A DNA stretch of 64,000 nt from Amycolatopsis regifaucium. Lineage in GTDB: Bacteria; Actinomycetota; Actinomycetes; Mycobacteriales; Pseudonocardiaceae. Positions within the stretch are counted from its first letter, which is position 1. Every line of letters begins with the position of its first letter. The stretch covers positions 166,521 through 230,520 of the forward strand of contig NZ_LQCI01000034.1 of NCBI RefSeq assembly GCF_001613935.1, given 5' to 3'. Below are positions 33,261 through 42,224 of the stretch, piece after piece. Below the pieces are notes generated by a model. The model saw only the letters and a program-made list of their open reading frames with translations, was not told the origin of the DNA and searched no databases. The translations under genes were made by a program, and so were the position numbers.

Positions 33261-33687
33261 CCGGCCAGAACCGGAACGACGGCGGCTCTCCCGCGTCGCG
33301 ACGCGCGAACTCCTGTTCCCACATACGGAACGTACGCGCCCTGGTGATCTTGATCATCGCGTCCTCAGCGGGCTCGAGCGACCGGGACTCCTGATCGGCA
33401 GCGTCGTGGATCGCCTGGATCGTCTCGTAGAGCGCGAAGATCGGACCGTCACCACGAAGATGGTGTGCTCTCCTCGCCTCGGTGAGCTCGATGTACCGGT
33501 CTTCGCTCACTACTTCGATGTCCTCTTCCCTGGCGTGCAGGACCGCCCGTATCCGCGAGTTGTCCTCGTCGATCCGCCCCGTCCGCAGGTTCAGCAGGTA
33601 TCCGGCCAAGGAGCCGTCCGGTGTCGTGTCGACCCGGTAGGTCGAGTGGTAGAACTCGAAGTACACCGGAGTCTCGATGTCGTTCAC
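33247..33687 (-). CDS. Candidate immunity protein for the polymorphic toxin
   Basis: A 146-residue acidic soluble protein with no recognised family, starting MNDIETPVYFEFYHSTYRVD and ending in a Trp-containing tail. It has no HD-hydrolase motif, so it would not be an alarmone hydrolase. The GTG start overlaps the toxin stop by four bases (GTGA), the strict toxin-immunity arrangement. I infer it binds and blocks the C-terminal RelA/SpoT-like domain in the producing cell. Convergent with, and overlapping, the kinase gene end. Confidence 0.7.
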   Translation of the reverse strand: MNDIETPVYFEFYHSTYRVDTTPDGSLAGYLLNLRTGRIDEDNSRIRAVLHAREEDIEVVSEDRYIELTEARRAHHLRGDGPIFALYETIQAIHDAADQESRSLEPAEDAMIKITRARTFRMWEQEFARRDAGEPPSFRFWPVSSG

Positions 33688-36600
33688 GGTCCGATCCTCT
33701 CATCGCCTGGCGGGAGGCCACGCAAAGTCGCTTCCTCGAACAGTTCTCTCTGTCGCCGCAGTATCGTGGCCTCCAGTGCCCGCTCCTCCGGCGAAATCGG
33801 ACGGCCCTGCTCGGCGGCGACCGCGTCGAAGTCCCGGCGCACCTCGTACAGGCTGTGCTCGAAGGCCGCCACTTCGTCGATATGCCCCAGGTGCAGCCGC
33901 AGTTCGGCGATATGCCCGTTCGACAACCGCACGGTCATGAGGATGTCGCGGTAGCCACTCATCTGCGGGTTGGTGAACCGGTCCTTGATCCCGACGATCC
34001 GGATCGGCGCGCCACCCTCCGCGAGATGTGCCTGCAGGGCATACAATGCCTGGTAGATCTCGGCGACGGTGTCGAACCGCACCAGCGCGCCGACCAGATC
34101 GAGCAGCCGCGAGGGGTCCCCGGCGTAGTCACCATCGATCTTGTCCTGCGCGCGAACCCGGCTTTTGGGTTCGGAGCGGCAGGCCGCCGTGCCCCCGGCG
34201 TGTCCGGCGAGCCACTCGGCCAGCTTCTTGAGCTCCTTCTGGTCGCGGCCCCAAGAGCGGTACAAATCGGCGAGGTACTCGGCTCTGTAGGCGGCCAGCT
34301 GCTCCTCCGACAGCCCGGCGGACGGGGCATAACCAGGCTGGGTCACCTTGACCGCGGCGTATCTCCGGGGAATCTGCGCACGCACCGCCTCGGCGGCCCG
34401 GCGCTGTGTCTCGGTCAAATCGACCGGCCCGGGGCCGGACGATTCCTCCTGCTCGCGCAGGATCTCTTCCGCTCCTCTGGCGGCGACCTCGGCCACCGCC
34501 GCGATGACGACCTCGACCGCCTCCGGATGCCGCAACAGATTGGCCAGGGTCTGCGGCCGCGCGCGCAGGGAATTCGCCAGGTATGGCGTTTCCCGCAGCA
34601 CCTGGGCCAGTTCCGGATGGTGCCGCAGCAGGGTGGCGAAGTCGTCCTCGCCGGCGGGGTTGATCGCCTTGTCGATGGCGCTCCGGCCATCGTCGGATTC
34701 CTGTGCCGCCGTCGGAGTGAACCGCGCCCACCCTTCGCCTTCGGGAAAGCCCTCCACGATCAGCCGCCCGCCGGGCATCACGTGCAGTCTTCCTCGCGGA
34801 GCGACGACCTCTGCTCCCAGCGCGTCGGCGTAGCGCTGTGCCCATCCGGACGATCCGGAGTGACAGGAGTTCAGCTGGACCGGCTGCCCGGCCGTGTAGT
34901 ACTCGCTGTGGAGCGTCGCTTCGGCCACCTGTTCGGGGCTGAGCATGTACAGCTCCTCGATGGCCCGCAGCTGTTCTTCGGTGAGCGCGATCTCGGAGTA
35001 CAGGCTGAGACCGGGAATGGGATGTCCGCTCCTGCTGCCGTGCAGGGTGACCACATACGGACTACCGGGGGCCGGCCGGTTGCCGAGCATCGCCCGCATA
35101 TGCGCGTAGCGGGTGGTCAGGTCATCGCCGATGGCCATTCCGGCGGGCGCGTACACGACGCCCTCACCGGTGACCACGGCCCCGTCCCACGGTCCGGGCG
35201 CGACCTTTCTCCGCGCTTCGACCCAGCGGGAGCCACCGACCTCGTCCAGCCGGGCCGACCCCATCGTCGCGGGACCGGTCGTTCCGTCCGGTGGGTCCTT
35301 GAAGGTGATTTCGCCGGTCACCGGGTCGATATTCACGGCGACGTCATCGCCGTCCGGATCGAACGGCGGCAGATGGCCAGGGCGACGGGGTTTGCGGCCT
35401 TGCTCGTCGGTGTTCCGTGGCCGGACCAGGTCGACCGGACCGCTCTTCGGAGGTTTGCCCTCCATCGCGCTGTCGATCGTGTTCGGCATCCCGAGGATCC
35501 GGATCGCGATGAAGATGCCCATCAGCGCGCGGCGATAACGGGAAAGCGTGGGGGCGCCCGCCGCCTCGAGGGCTTCGGTGATCGCGGTGACGTCCCCGGT
35601 GTGGAAGAGTTCCCTTCCCGCGACGACGGGTTCGGCCCGGCTCACCGGCGACTGACCCGGGCGCAGGATCCGCGTTTCGAACAATGCCCGCGTGAAGGTG
35701 TCGCCGCGGTGAGCCTGATTCGGGTCCGGCGCCGGGTTCCCGGTGGTGAAGTCGTAGCTCTGCACGACCACCGGCCGTCCGTCCACCATGAGGTCGAGTG
35801 TGAGGTTCGGAACGGTCGATCCCGCGTAGTGCGACCGCTCTCCGCCGCCCTGCCCCAGGGACGGCCTGCCGCGGCCGTCGAGGTGATACGCCTGCGCGGT
35901 GGTCAACCGGAACCGGCCGGCGTGATCGCCGAGGATCTCGCCATCCCTGGCGCGGATCTCGTCGGCGAAGATCTGATGGACGAAGGTCCCCCGCAACGCG
36001 GGGGTCATCGTGCCGTCCCGTAGGTGATCGAGGATCATCCGCGCCCGGCGCCGCGTCTGCTCCGAGTCCCTTTCCGGGGCGAGACCCCGGGTCAGCCGAT
36101 CGAATTCGCGGCTCGCGGCGTCCGCGGCCTCCTGCAACCCGGGAGCGATCCGCGAACGCACCCAATCGGCTTCCACGATCCTGGAGACGTCACGGGGGCG
36201 CACCGGTCGCGAATCCGACGGCAGCAGACCGTGTTCAAGCAGCAGGGAGCGCAGTTCGTTCCAGGACAAGCCGGACTCGTCGATGAGCACGCGAAGGCGG
36301 TGTTCGCTGAACAGGACCATCCTCAGCCTGCTGCGGTCCACCGTCGACGAGGACGGCGGATGGTCCAGCCGCGCCGGGTTCTCCGGATGGTAGAACCGCG
36401 TGGCCGCCGAATCGCCGCCGGAACCGGATGGCGGGTTCGCCGGGCCGGGTGGCGGATTCCGCGGCGGGTCCGGTGGCGGGTTCGATGGTGGCGGATTCGA
36501 CGGACCGGAAGGCGTAGGGCCCGGTCGTGTCGGGCCGGAAGGCGTAGGGCCGGGATCGGTGGGCCCGGACGACGCCGATCCTTCAGGCCCCTTGGCCGCT

Positions 36601-39212
36601 GCCACACTGAAGTCCCAGCCACCGTCGTGCCGCAGGACGGCGTCCACCCCGAGTTGGATCAGCCCGTCGGCGATCTGCTGCGTCAACGCGTTCGTGAACA
36701 GGTAGACCAGCCGCGCCTGCCGATCCGTCGGCAGCGCCGAGAGCTGGTTGGCGATCTGTTCCTGCAGAAGGGAAACGACTGACGGGTCCGCCGAAGAGAG
36801 ATGCTTGACATCGATCCGGATCTCCGGCCCGTACCCGTGATACAACCGGCCCCGGATGTCGATGTCGGACAGGAGTTTGCCGTCGGCGTCGAACTGCGGG
36901 GCCCGGACGCTGTCGATCTTCAGGTCCGGCAGGCCCAGCGCGGCCAGCTGATCGCCGCTGAGCTCGGTGAGCGTCAACGCGGCACGGAGTTCCGCTTCGA
37001 TCCCGGTGAGATTGAGCTTGGCCCCCTCGATCTGAGCGGCCGTGGGCTGCCTCGGCTTGCCGCGGGGCGGCGTGTCCCGGACGGGTTCGATGGTGCTCGC
37101 CAGTTTCTCCGCCGCGTCGTGGGTGTTCACCCCCAGCTCGGTGAGCTTCCGGAGGATCTTGCCGATATTGGACACCGCGTCCAGCTGCTCGTACGCGGTG
37201 GCGCTTTCCAGCCGGTCCGGCGCCGCCCGGTTCGCCCTGGCGGCTTGGTCGTTCTTTTCGGTCTGGTCTCGGCGGGACTCCCTGGCGGTCGTCTTGTCCA
37301 GTCGCTCGACATACTTCGCGAGGGCTTCCGAGCCGAGTGCGGACAGTTTGTCGGAGAGGGTGCCGTTCCCGGCGATTCCCTGCGTCATGAAGTTCAGCGT
37401 CGTCTCCGCCCGGACGGGATGGACGATCGCGACCAGATCGGCGATCGGACGCCGCAGTTCGGGGACACCATCCCAAACCTTGCCGAGTTCGTCGGTCAGG
37501 TCATCCGGCCGCACAGGCGGGGTTTCCGCTGATTCCTGTTGCGGGGGAACACTTTCCTGGGCTTCGACGGCTTCTCCGAAGCCAGGGTCCTGCTCCGCTC
37601 GGGGAGCCGCCTCCTGGAGCTGGCCTGGTTCGCTCGCCGGTGTCTCTTCCGCCGGTTGCTCCGGCTGCGCCTCCTCCGGTGTGTTCTCCGCCGCGGGCAC
37701 CTCGGCGGGGAGTTCGTGAGGCACCTCTTCGACGGGCTTGACCTCACCCGGTTCGGAGACGCCGTCCACGTCCTCGCCCTCAGCGGGTTTGGCGTGGTTC
37801 GGTTCACCCTTGGTGGGTTTGGCGGTCTCGGCCGTGTTCGCCGCTGTGTTCGCCACCGCGGCGGGCATCGCCGCGCTCGCCGGTACGGCACCCGCGCTGA
37901 CGTGGGCGGGTGCGGCGAGCACCGTGGTCGTGGTTCTCGCGCCGGTCGCGGCCGCCTGTTCCGACGGGGAAGCGGCCGACGACGTGGCGACCTGTTCGGT
38001 ATTGCCGTGCGCCTCCGCGGTCACGGACTCGGCAGCCGCGGCTTGTGCCACGGTTTTCGTCTCCGTGCCGGCCGAATCGAGGGCCGCCTGAGCGGTGGAC
38101 GCCGTCCCCGCCTCGGTTCCGGACTGCCCTCGTTCCACCTGCCCCGGCGGGGGATCGTCCGGTGGCGGGGAGTCGGTCCGGGTGAGCTGCTCGACCGACA
38201 CGTCCGGCGCCGCCGCGGTTCCGCCGAGACGGTTCTGATGGATCTGTTCTCCGGCGAGCACGGTGTTCGTGCGCGAAGCGGCCATCGTCCCGGCCGAAAC
38301 CGCGTCACCGACGATGCGGTCGGCGCTGGGAATCGGGGCCCATTCCCCCGACACCGCACTGTTGGCGAGGTGACTGGCGACCGGGGAGGTCAACCCGTTA
38401 CCGACGAAGGAATTGACCCCGCGGGTCACGTGGTCGGCCGCCGCGCGCGACATATGCCTGCCCGCGGTGTCGCCGAGCGCCCTGGTCGCCTGGCCGAGAC
38501 CGGCCTTGTTCACGACGCGGTTCAGCGGCTGCCCGATCGCACCACCGAGTCCGGCGGCGAGCGTCTGTTTGGGATCGATCGCGTCCCGATATCCCTGTGT
38601 CTTGCTCAACTGCTGGCCGGCGAGGTCGATGAAGACCTCTTCGCCCGCCTCCTTCGCCAGTTCCCCGGCGAACCGCAGACCGAACTTCGAGACGTCTCCC
38701 AACTTGTCGAAAGCGGAAGCGACACGTCCGGCCCAGACGATCATCTTCGCGCCGATCTGGCCCGCCAGCCTCGCCGCGAACGCCGCGGCGCCTCCGGGAC
38801 CGCCGAACACCGCCGCGAGCGCGAACAGCCCGACGTTGATGGCGATCTCCACGCGGATCTGGTTCTTGGTGTCGGCCAAGGTCTGCGCATAACCCCGGCA
38901 GGCCGCCTCGAGTTCCCTCATCTGGGCGGCCAGCAGGTGAAGTCCCTCGGTCCCGCTGGTCCCGCCGTTGTAGGACTGGATGAGGTACTGCAGGTGGAAA
39001 CCGGCGGAATCCAGCCACGTTTCGAGCAAGGCCTTGGCGGCCGCGTCGGACTCCCGGATCGCCTTGTCGAGTGCGACCGCACCCGCCCCCCACGCGTCCG
39101 CGAGTTCCTTGGCATCCGATTCGCTGTCCGGCGGCCAGAGGTAGTCGACGCCGACCACACCCGACTCCTTGACGCGGATCCAGAGCTCGCCTTCCGGTTC
39201 GTCGTTCGCCAT
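33684..39212 (-). CDS. Giant CpnT-like polymorphic toxin with C-terminal RelA/SpoT-like domain
   Basis: A 1842-residue modular protein. Residues 1-110 form a WXG100/CpnT-type helical N-terminus, followed by a Gly/Ala-rich helical region to ~330 and an acidic, Pro/Ala/Glu-rich linker (~350-580). Residues ~735-840 show a restriction-endonuclease-like pattern ending IRIDVKHL (Lys803). A Pro/Gly-rich hinge spans ~885-940. Residues ~1380-1490 have a caspase-like His1391 (TLHGSRSGH) and Cys1450 (NSCHSGSSGW), perhaps for self-cleavage. Residues ~1680-1800 match a RelA/SpoT synthetase: KSRVRAQDKI, Asp1705, KDRFTNPQMSGYRD and Glu1770 in AELRLHL. Secretion by the local ESX-like system is inferred. An immunity candidate overlaps its stop. 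Confidence 0.85.
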   Translation of the reverse strand: MANDEPEGELWIRVKESGVVGVDYLWPPDSESDAKELADAWGAGAVALDKAIRESDAAAKALLETWLDSAGFHLQYLIQSYNGGTSGTEGLHLLAAQMRELEAACRGYAQTLADTKNQIRVEIAINVGLFALAAVFGGPGGAAAFAARLAGQIGAKMIVWAGRVASAFDKLGDVSKFGLRFAGELAKEAGEEVFIDLAGQQLSKTQGYRDAIDPKQTLAAGLGGAIGQPLNRVVNKAGLGQATRALGDTAGRHMSRAAADHVTRGVNSFVGNGLTSPVASHLANSAVSGEWAPIPSADRIVGDAVSAGTMAASRTNTVLAGEQIHQNRLGGTAAAPDVSVEQLTRTDSPPPDDPPPGQVERGQSGTEAGTASTAQAALDSAGTETKTVAQAAAAESVTAEAHGNTEQVATSSAASPSEQAAATGARTTTTVLAAPAHVSAGAVPASAAMPAAVANTAANTAETAKPTKGEPNHAKPAEGEDVDGVSEPGEVKPVEEVPHELPAEVPAAENTPEEAQPEQPAEETPASEPGQLQEAAPRAEQDPGFGEAVEAQESVPPQQESAETPPVRPDDLTDELGKVWDGVPELRRPIADLVAIVHPVRAETTLNFMTQGIAGNGTLSDKLSALGSEALAKYVERLDKTTARESRRDQTEKNDQAARANRAAPDRLESATAYEQLDAVSNIGKILRKLTELGVNTHDAAEKLASTIEPVRDTPPRGKPRQPTAAQIEGAKLNLTGIEAELRAALTLTELSGDQLAALGLPDLKIDSVRAPQFDADGKLLSDIDIRGRLYHGYGPEIRIDVKHLSSADPSVVSLLQEQIANQLSALPTDRQARLVYLFTNALTQQIADGLIQLGVDAVLRHDGGWDFSVAAAKGPEGSASSGPTDPGPTPSGPTRPGPTPSGPSNPPPSNPPPDPPRNPPPGPANPPSGSGGDSAATRFYHPENPARLDHPPSSSTVDRSRLRMVLFSEHRLRVLIDESGLSWNELRSLLLEHGLLPSDSRPVRPRDVSRIVEADWVRSRIAPGLQEAADAASREFDRLTRGLAPERDSEQTRRRARMILDHLRDGTMTPALRGTFVHQIFADEIRARDGEILGDHAGRFRLTTAQAYHLDGRGRPSLGQGGGERSHYAGSTVPNLTLDLMVDGRPVVVQSYDFTTGNPAPDPNQAHRGDTFTRALFETRILRPGQSPVSRAEPVVAGRELFHTGDVTAITEALEAAGAPTLSRYRRALMGIFIAIRILGMPNTIDSAMEGKPPKSGPVDLVRPRNTDEQGRKPRRPGHLPPFDPDGDDVAVNIDPVTGEITFKDPPDGTTGPATMGSARLDEVGGSRWVEARRKVAPGPWDGAVVTGEGVVYAPAGMAIGDDLTTRYAHMRAMLGNRPAPGSPYVVTLHGSRSGHPIPGLSLYSEIALTEEQLRAIEELYMLSPEQVAEATLHSEYYTAGQPVQLNSCHSGSSGWAQRYADALGAEVVAPRGRLHVMPGGRLIVEGFPEGEGWARFTPTAAQESDDGRSAIDKAINPAGEDDFATLLRHHPELAQVLRETPYLANSLRARPQTLANLLRHPEAVEVVIAAVAEVAARGAEEILREQEESSGPGPVDLTETQRRAAEAVRAQIPRRYAAVKVTQPGYAPSAGLSEEQLAAYRAEYLADLYRSWGRDQKELKKLAEWLAGHAGGTAACRSEPKSRVRAQDKIDGDYAGDPSRLLDLVGALVRFDTVAEIYQALYALQAHLAEGGAPIRIVGIKDRFTNPQMSGYRDILMTVRLSNGHIAELRLHLGHIDEVAAFEHSLYEVRRDFDAVAAEQGRPISPEERALEATILRRQRELFEEATLRGLPPGDERIGP

Positions 39213-39221
39213 GTCGATCCG

Positions 39222-39551
39222 TCAGGCCGGCGGGAACTCGTGGGTCGCCTCGGCGTCCGCGCCCTCGTAGATCTGTACCGCGCGGTAGCCGTTGTTCGCC
39301 ATTCCTTGGTAGACGCCAGGCACTTCACGCGCCGCCTTGTCCACGGAGATCGCGGCAGGCTTGTACTTCCCCATGAACTCCTTGCCGAGCGGGCCGTTGC
39401 CGACCTCCATCTCCTTCTGCAGCTTGTCGCGTACGGAAGCCCACTCCGTGCGGAGAATGGCCCCGGTGTCATGCACCTTTTTCAGGTGGACGACGGTTTC
39501 CGCGGGAAGCATGTCGATGACGCCGTCCTGGTCGTGGTGAATCCCGGTCAT
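39222..39551 (-). CDS. Small WXG100-like helical protein of the toxin operon
   Basis: A 109-residue, mostly helical protein (MTGIHHDQDGVIDMLPAETV, HLKKVHDTGAILRTEW) of ESX-partner size. It lacks a clear W-x-G but has two long amphipathic helices around a YKPAAIS turn. It lies between the YbaB-like gene (ATGA overlap) and the toxin gene (9 bp gap). It probably pairs with the toxin's N-terminal helical domain as a secretion partner or chaperone. Family assignment is tentative. Confidence 0.7.
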   Translation of the reverse strand: MTGIHHDQDGVIDMLPAETVVHLKKVHDTGAILRTEWASVRDKLQKEMEVGNGPLGKEFMGKYKPAAISVDKAAREVPGVYQGMANNGYRAVQIYEGADAEATHEFPPA

Positions 39552-39928
39552 CGGCGCTCACCTCCGGCGACCTGCCGGTCGAGTTCGCGTAGATACGGAT
39601 CGAACCGCAGATCGGTGTTATCGGCCGTCGCCCCGGCGGGTAAGAGACTCGCCGCGATGGCGACGCCCTCGTCCCGTGAGAGAGCGACGGCCCGGTGAAC
39701 CGTTTCGGTGATGGACTTCGCCAACGCGGCCGAATCGGGATCGCGGTGGACGCGGGGATCCAGCCAGAGTTCGAGCAGTTCACCCGCACCACCGACGGTC
39801 ACGCTGATCAGCCCGTCGTCGGAGTCCGCGGTCACCCGGACCTCGGCCAGCCGCCGCTGCATCGTCCGCACGTCCTCTGCCATCCGCGCGTATTCGTCGT
39901 ACATTCCCAAGTGCAGGGGTGTGTCCAC
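39548..39928 (-). CDS. YbaB/EbfC-like protein heading the toxin operon
   Basis: A 126-residue protein with the YbaB/EbfC pattern: helical MAEDVRTMQRRLAEVRV, then strands GLISVTVGGAGELLELWLDP, then a helix ITETVHRAVALSRDEG. Such proteins commonly precede WXG100-toxin genes in actinobacterial ESX loci, where they may act as chaperones rather than DNA binders. GTG 39928 is preceded by GGAGG at five bases. Leu96 is a TTA codon (39641-39643), so a rare tRNA could limit the whole toxin operon. Confidence 0.82.
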   Translation of the reverse strand: MDTPLHLGMYDEYARMAEDVRTMQRRLAEVRVTADSDDGLISVTVGGAGELLELWLDPRVHRDPDSAALAKSITETVHRAVALSRDEGVAIAASLLPAGATADNTDLRFDPYLRELDRQVAGGERR

Positions 39929-40046
39929 GAGTGCCTCCCTCGATCGCTCCCTGCCGAGTCTGTCGCCGGTCGCGGCCGGGAACGGGCGGATGGCGCGTTC
40001 CTGCCATGGGGGATCGCGTTCACCCGCCCCCGGCGACGATGGCGCG

Positions 40047-41306
40047 ATGAGACGATTCCGGGTGCCCGCCGTCACCGCCGTGCTGGCGTTCCAGTTCCTC
40101 GGCGCGCCTGCGGCCGACGCCGCGCCGCCGCCGGGCGTCTGCCACGACCCGGCTCCCGCACACCCACAGGTCCGGGCACTGCCCTGGGCTCAGCAGACGC
40201 TCGATCCACGACGAGCGTGGCCACGGAGCCGGGGAGCGGGTGTGCTCGTCGCGGTCGTGGATTCCGGCGTCGACGCCGACCATCCGCAGTTGCGCGCCCC
40301 GGGGAAAGTGCTCGCCGGCCGTGACTTCCACCAGCCCGGCGGTTTGCCGGGCGCGTTCGACTGCGTATCGCACGGAACCGGGGTGGCGGGCATCATCGGC
40401 GCCGATCCGGTGCCAGGTATCGGTTTCCACGGTACGGCGCCGGACTCGCGGATCCTGCCGGTCCGGATCAGCGACCGCGACGTCGGCGACCAGGGCGAGG
40501 CGTTGCGGATCGACCCGCAAGTGGTCGCCAACGGCATCCGCTATGCCACCGACCAGGGCGCGAAGGTGCTCAACCTGTCGTTGTCCGGACATGAGGACTT
40601 TCCCGCCATCCGGCAGGCAGTGGCGTACGCGGTGTCGCGTGACGTGCTGGTCGTCGCCGCGGCGGGTAATGCGCAGCGGGACACGACGGAGCTGCCTTCC
40701 TACCCGGCCGCCTACGACGGTGTGCTCGGCGTCGGAGCCGTGGACATCAACGGTGCCAGAATGCCCGGATCACAAATCGGCGGATACGTGGATCTCGTCG
40801 CTCCCGGCGCGAAAGTCCTGACCACGACCAGGGTGGACGGGCACGCCTATGTGGACGGTTCCAGCTTCGCCGCCCCGTTCGTGGCCGGAACGGCCGCACT
40901 GGTCCGTGCCGCCTGGCCCACGCTCGGCGCCGCCGATGTCGCACGGCGGCTGATCGCCACGGCCGACCCTGCCCGCGGTGGCCGGAACAGCGACGCCTAC
41001 GGTGCCGGGCTGGTCAATCCGTACCGCGCGGTGACCGACGGGATCGACACGGACCGCCCTGCCGCGCTGCCCGCCCATGTCCCGGCACCACCGGACCAGG
41101 CACGGCTCGACGAAGCGGCGAAGGAGCAGAGCACGTCGGCGACGTCGCGCTTGCTGACCGTCATCGCTTTGGGAGCACTGGTCCTCGCCGGGCTGGTCGC
41201 CGTGGTCCTTCCGCTCGGCAGGCGCCGGAACTGGCGGCCCGGCCGGGTCCCGCGGTTGCCCGAGCAGCCGGCCGCCGTCGAGCCGCCCGACCAGATTTTT
41301 CTCTGA
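40047..41306 (+). CDS. mycP: Mycosin, type VII secretion-associated subtilisin-like protease
   Basis: A 419-residue membrane-anchored serine protease on the outer face. The signal peptide is residues ~1-26, and an N-terminal extension with Cys32 precedes the fold. Catalytic Asp72 (VVDSGVDADHP), His109 (SHGTGVAG) and Ser273 (GSSFAAPFVAG) are intact, with the oxyanion Asn in AAAGNAQ. A C-terminal membrane helix (about 372-394) is followed by a basic cytosolic tail. Mycosins stabilise the ESX membrane complex and process substrates. Divergent from the toxin operon. Confidence 0.95.
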   Translation: MRRFRVPAVTAVLAFQFLGAPAADAAPPPGVCHDPAPAHPQVRALPWAQQTLDPRRAWPRSRGAGVLVAVVDSGVDADHPQLRAPGKVLAGRDFHQPGGLPGAFDCVSHGTGVAGIIGADPVPGIGFHGTAPDSRILPVRISDRDVGDQGEALRIDPQVVANGIRYATDQGAKVLNLSLSGHEDFPAIRQAVAYAVSRDVLVVAAAGNAQRDTTELPSYPAAYDGVLGVGAVDINGARMPGSQIGGYVDLVAPGAKVLTTTRVDGHAYVDGSSFAAPFVAGTAALVRAAWPTLGAADVARRLIATADPARGGRNSDAYGAGLVNPYRAVTDGIDTDRPAALPAHVPAPPDQARLDEAAKEQSTSATSRLLTVIALGALVLAGLVAVVLPLGRRRNWRPGRVPRLPEQPAAVEPPDQIFL

Positions 41307-41326
41307 GGCGGCGCGGGGCAAGACGA

Positions 41327-41371
41327 CGAACGGGCCGTCACTCGCGCGTTTCGCAAGTGACGGCCCGTTCG
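41327..41371. terminator. Bidirectional palindromic terminator
   Basis: A 16-bp perfect stem CGAACGGGCCGTCACT (41327-41342 with 41356-41371) lies between convergent mycP and a WXG100-like gene. Confidence 0.7.
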
Positions 41372-41402
41372 GCGCCCGTGTGAGACGGGACTCCACCCGG
41401 GA

Positions 41403-41696
41403 TCAGCGACGCATACCGGCCTTCGCCATCTCCACCGCGTTCATCAGGTGTCCGTCCGCGTTGACGACGCCCTGGGCCTGCAGGTTCTGCTGGTCCCAGG
41501 TTTCGTTGGCCAGCACTCGATGCTGTCCCAAGACCTCGAGGGCTTCCTGACCGAATCCGTCCGTCAGGTCCTGGTCGTAGACGAACTCCATCCCGCGATG
41601 GGTGTCCTCGGTGTGATCGACGCTCTCCTGCGCGCCGTCACGCAGCTGTTGCGCCATGGACTGGTTGACTTCGCTGTATCCGGTGATCCGTTTCAT
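41403..41696 (-). CDS. WXG100-like small secreted protein (second of a pair)
   Basis: A 97-residue helical protein of ESX-substrate size with a central turn region ANETWDQQNLQAQG. It has no canonical WXG, but two long helices are evident. A strong ribosome site (AGAGGAG, eight bases) precedes the ATG. It lies 45 bp after a similar-sized gene, in the arrangement of EsxA/EsxB heterodimer genes, and both are divergent from eccC. Confidence 0.78.
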   Translation of the reverse strand: MKRITGYSEVNQSMAQQLRDGAQESVDHTEDTHRGMEFVYDQDLTDGFGQEALEVLGQHRVLANETWDQQNLQAQGVVNADGHLMNAVEMAKAGMRR

Positions 41697-41741
41697 GTGA
41701 ATTCTCCTCTTCTCCGGGGATCTTCTGAGGCGATGGCCGTA

Positions 41742-42065
41742 TCAGAGCTGGGCGGCGATTCCGAAGTCGGCCTTGGCACCTTCGCTGGCCGCGAGGGCGT
41801 CGGCCTCCGAGTAGGTCGCGTGGCCGGCCCGCAGGCCGTCGGCGCCTTCCTGGTAGGCGGGGGCGACCCTGCCGGTGACGGCACCGTGACGGTTGCCCTC
41901 GACTTCGCCGAGCCTGTCGGCCCATCGGCCGCTACTCGCGCTCACGCCCTCGACGACGGCTCCGGTCACACGCTGCGAAACGCCTTGCAAGCTGGTCACG
42001 GTATCGGAAATCATCTGTGACTGACGCATGATCGCGTCGAGGTCACCATCAATCTTGTACGTCAT
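41742..42065 (-). CDS. WXG100-like small secreted protein (first of a pair)
   Basis: A 107-residue helical protein beginning MTYKIDGDLDAIMRQSQMIS. The turn between helices reads SASSGRWADRLGEVEG, a loose W-x-x version of the WXG hinge. The C-terminal part (GHATYSEADALAASEG) resembles the Y-x-x-x-D/E export signal of ESX substrates. GGAGGGT precedes the ATG. It probably forms a heterodimer with the next gene's product and leaves through the EccC-powered machine. Confidence 0.82.
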   Translation of the reverse strand: MTYKIDGDLDAIMRQSQMISDTVTSLQGVSQRVTGAVVEGVSASSGRWADRLGEVEGNRHGAVTGRVAPAYQEGADGLRAGHATYSEADALAASEGAKADFGIAAQL

Positions 42066-42224
42066 CGACCTACCCTCCGAATCGGTTTCTCCCGTGTCGG
42101 TGAGACCACGTTCGCGCCGTTGCGCGCCAAGGAAAAGCTAGTTCTCCGAGGACGCTTTCCCCGCCACACGGCAAGTTCCTGCCATCGCGCGCCCCGGAGG
42201 CCGGCGGTCACGGACGATCTGAGG

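Noticed and set aside
33621..36023. An 800-residue plus-strand frame opposite the toxin C-terminus
   Set aside because: Antisense shadow of the toxin gene. It has no domain, and its low-complexity Arg/Gly composition is typical of such frames.
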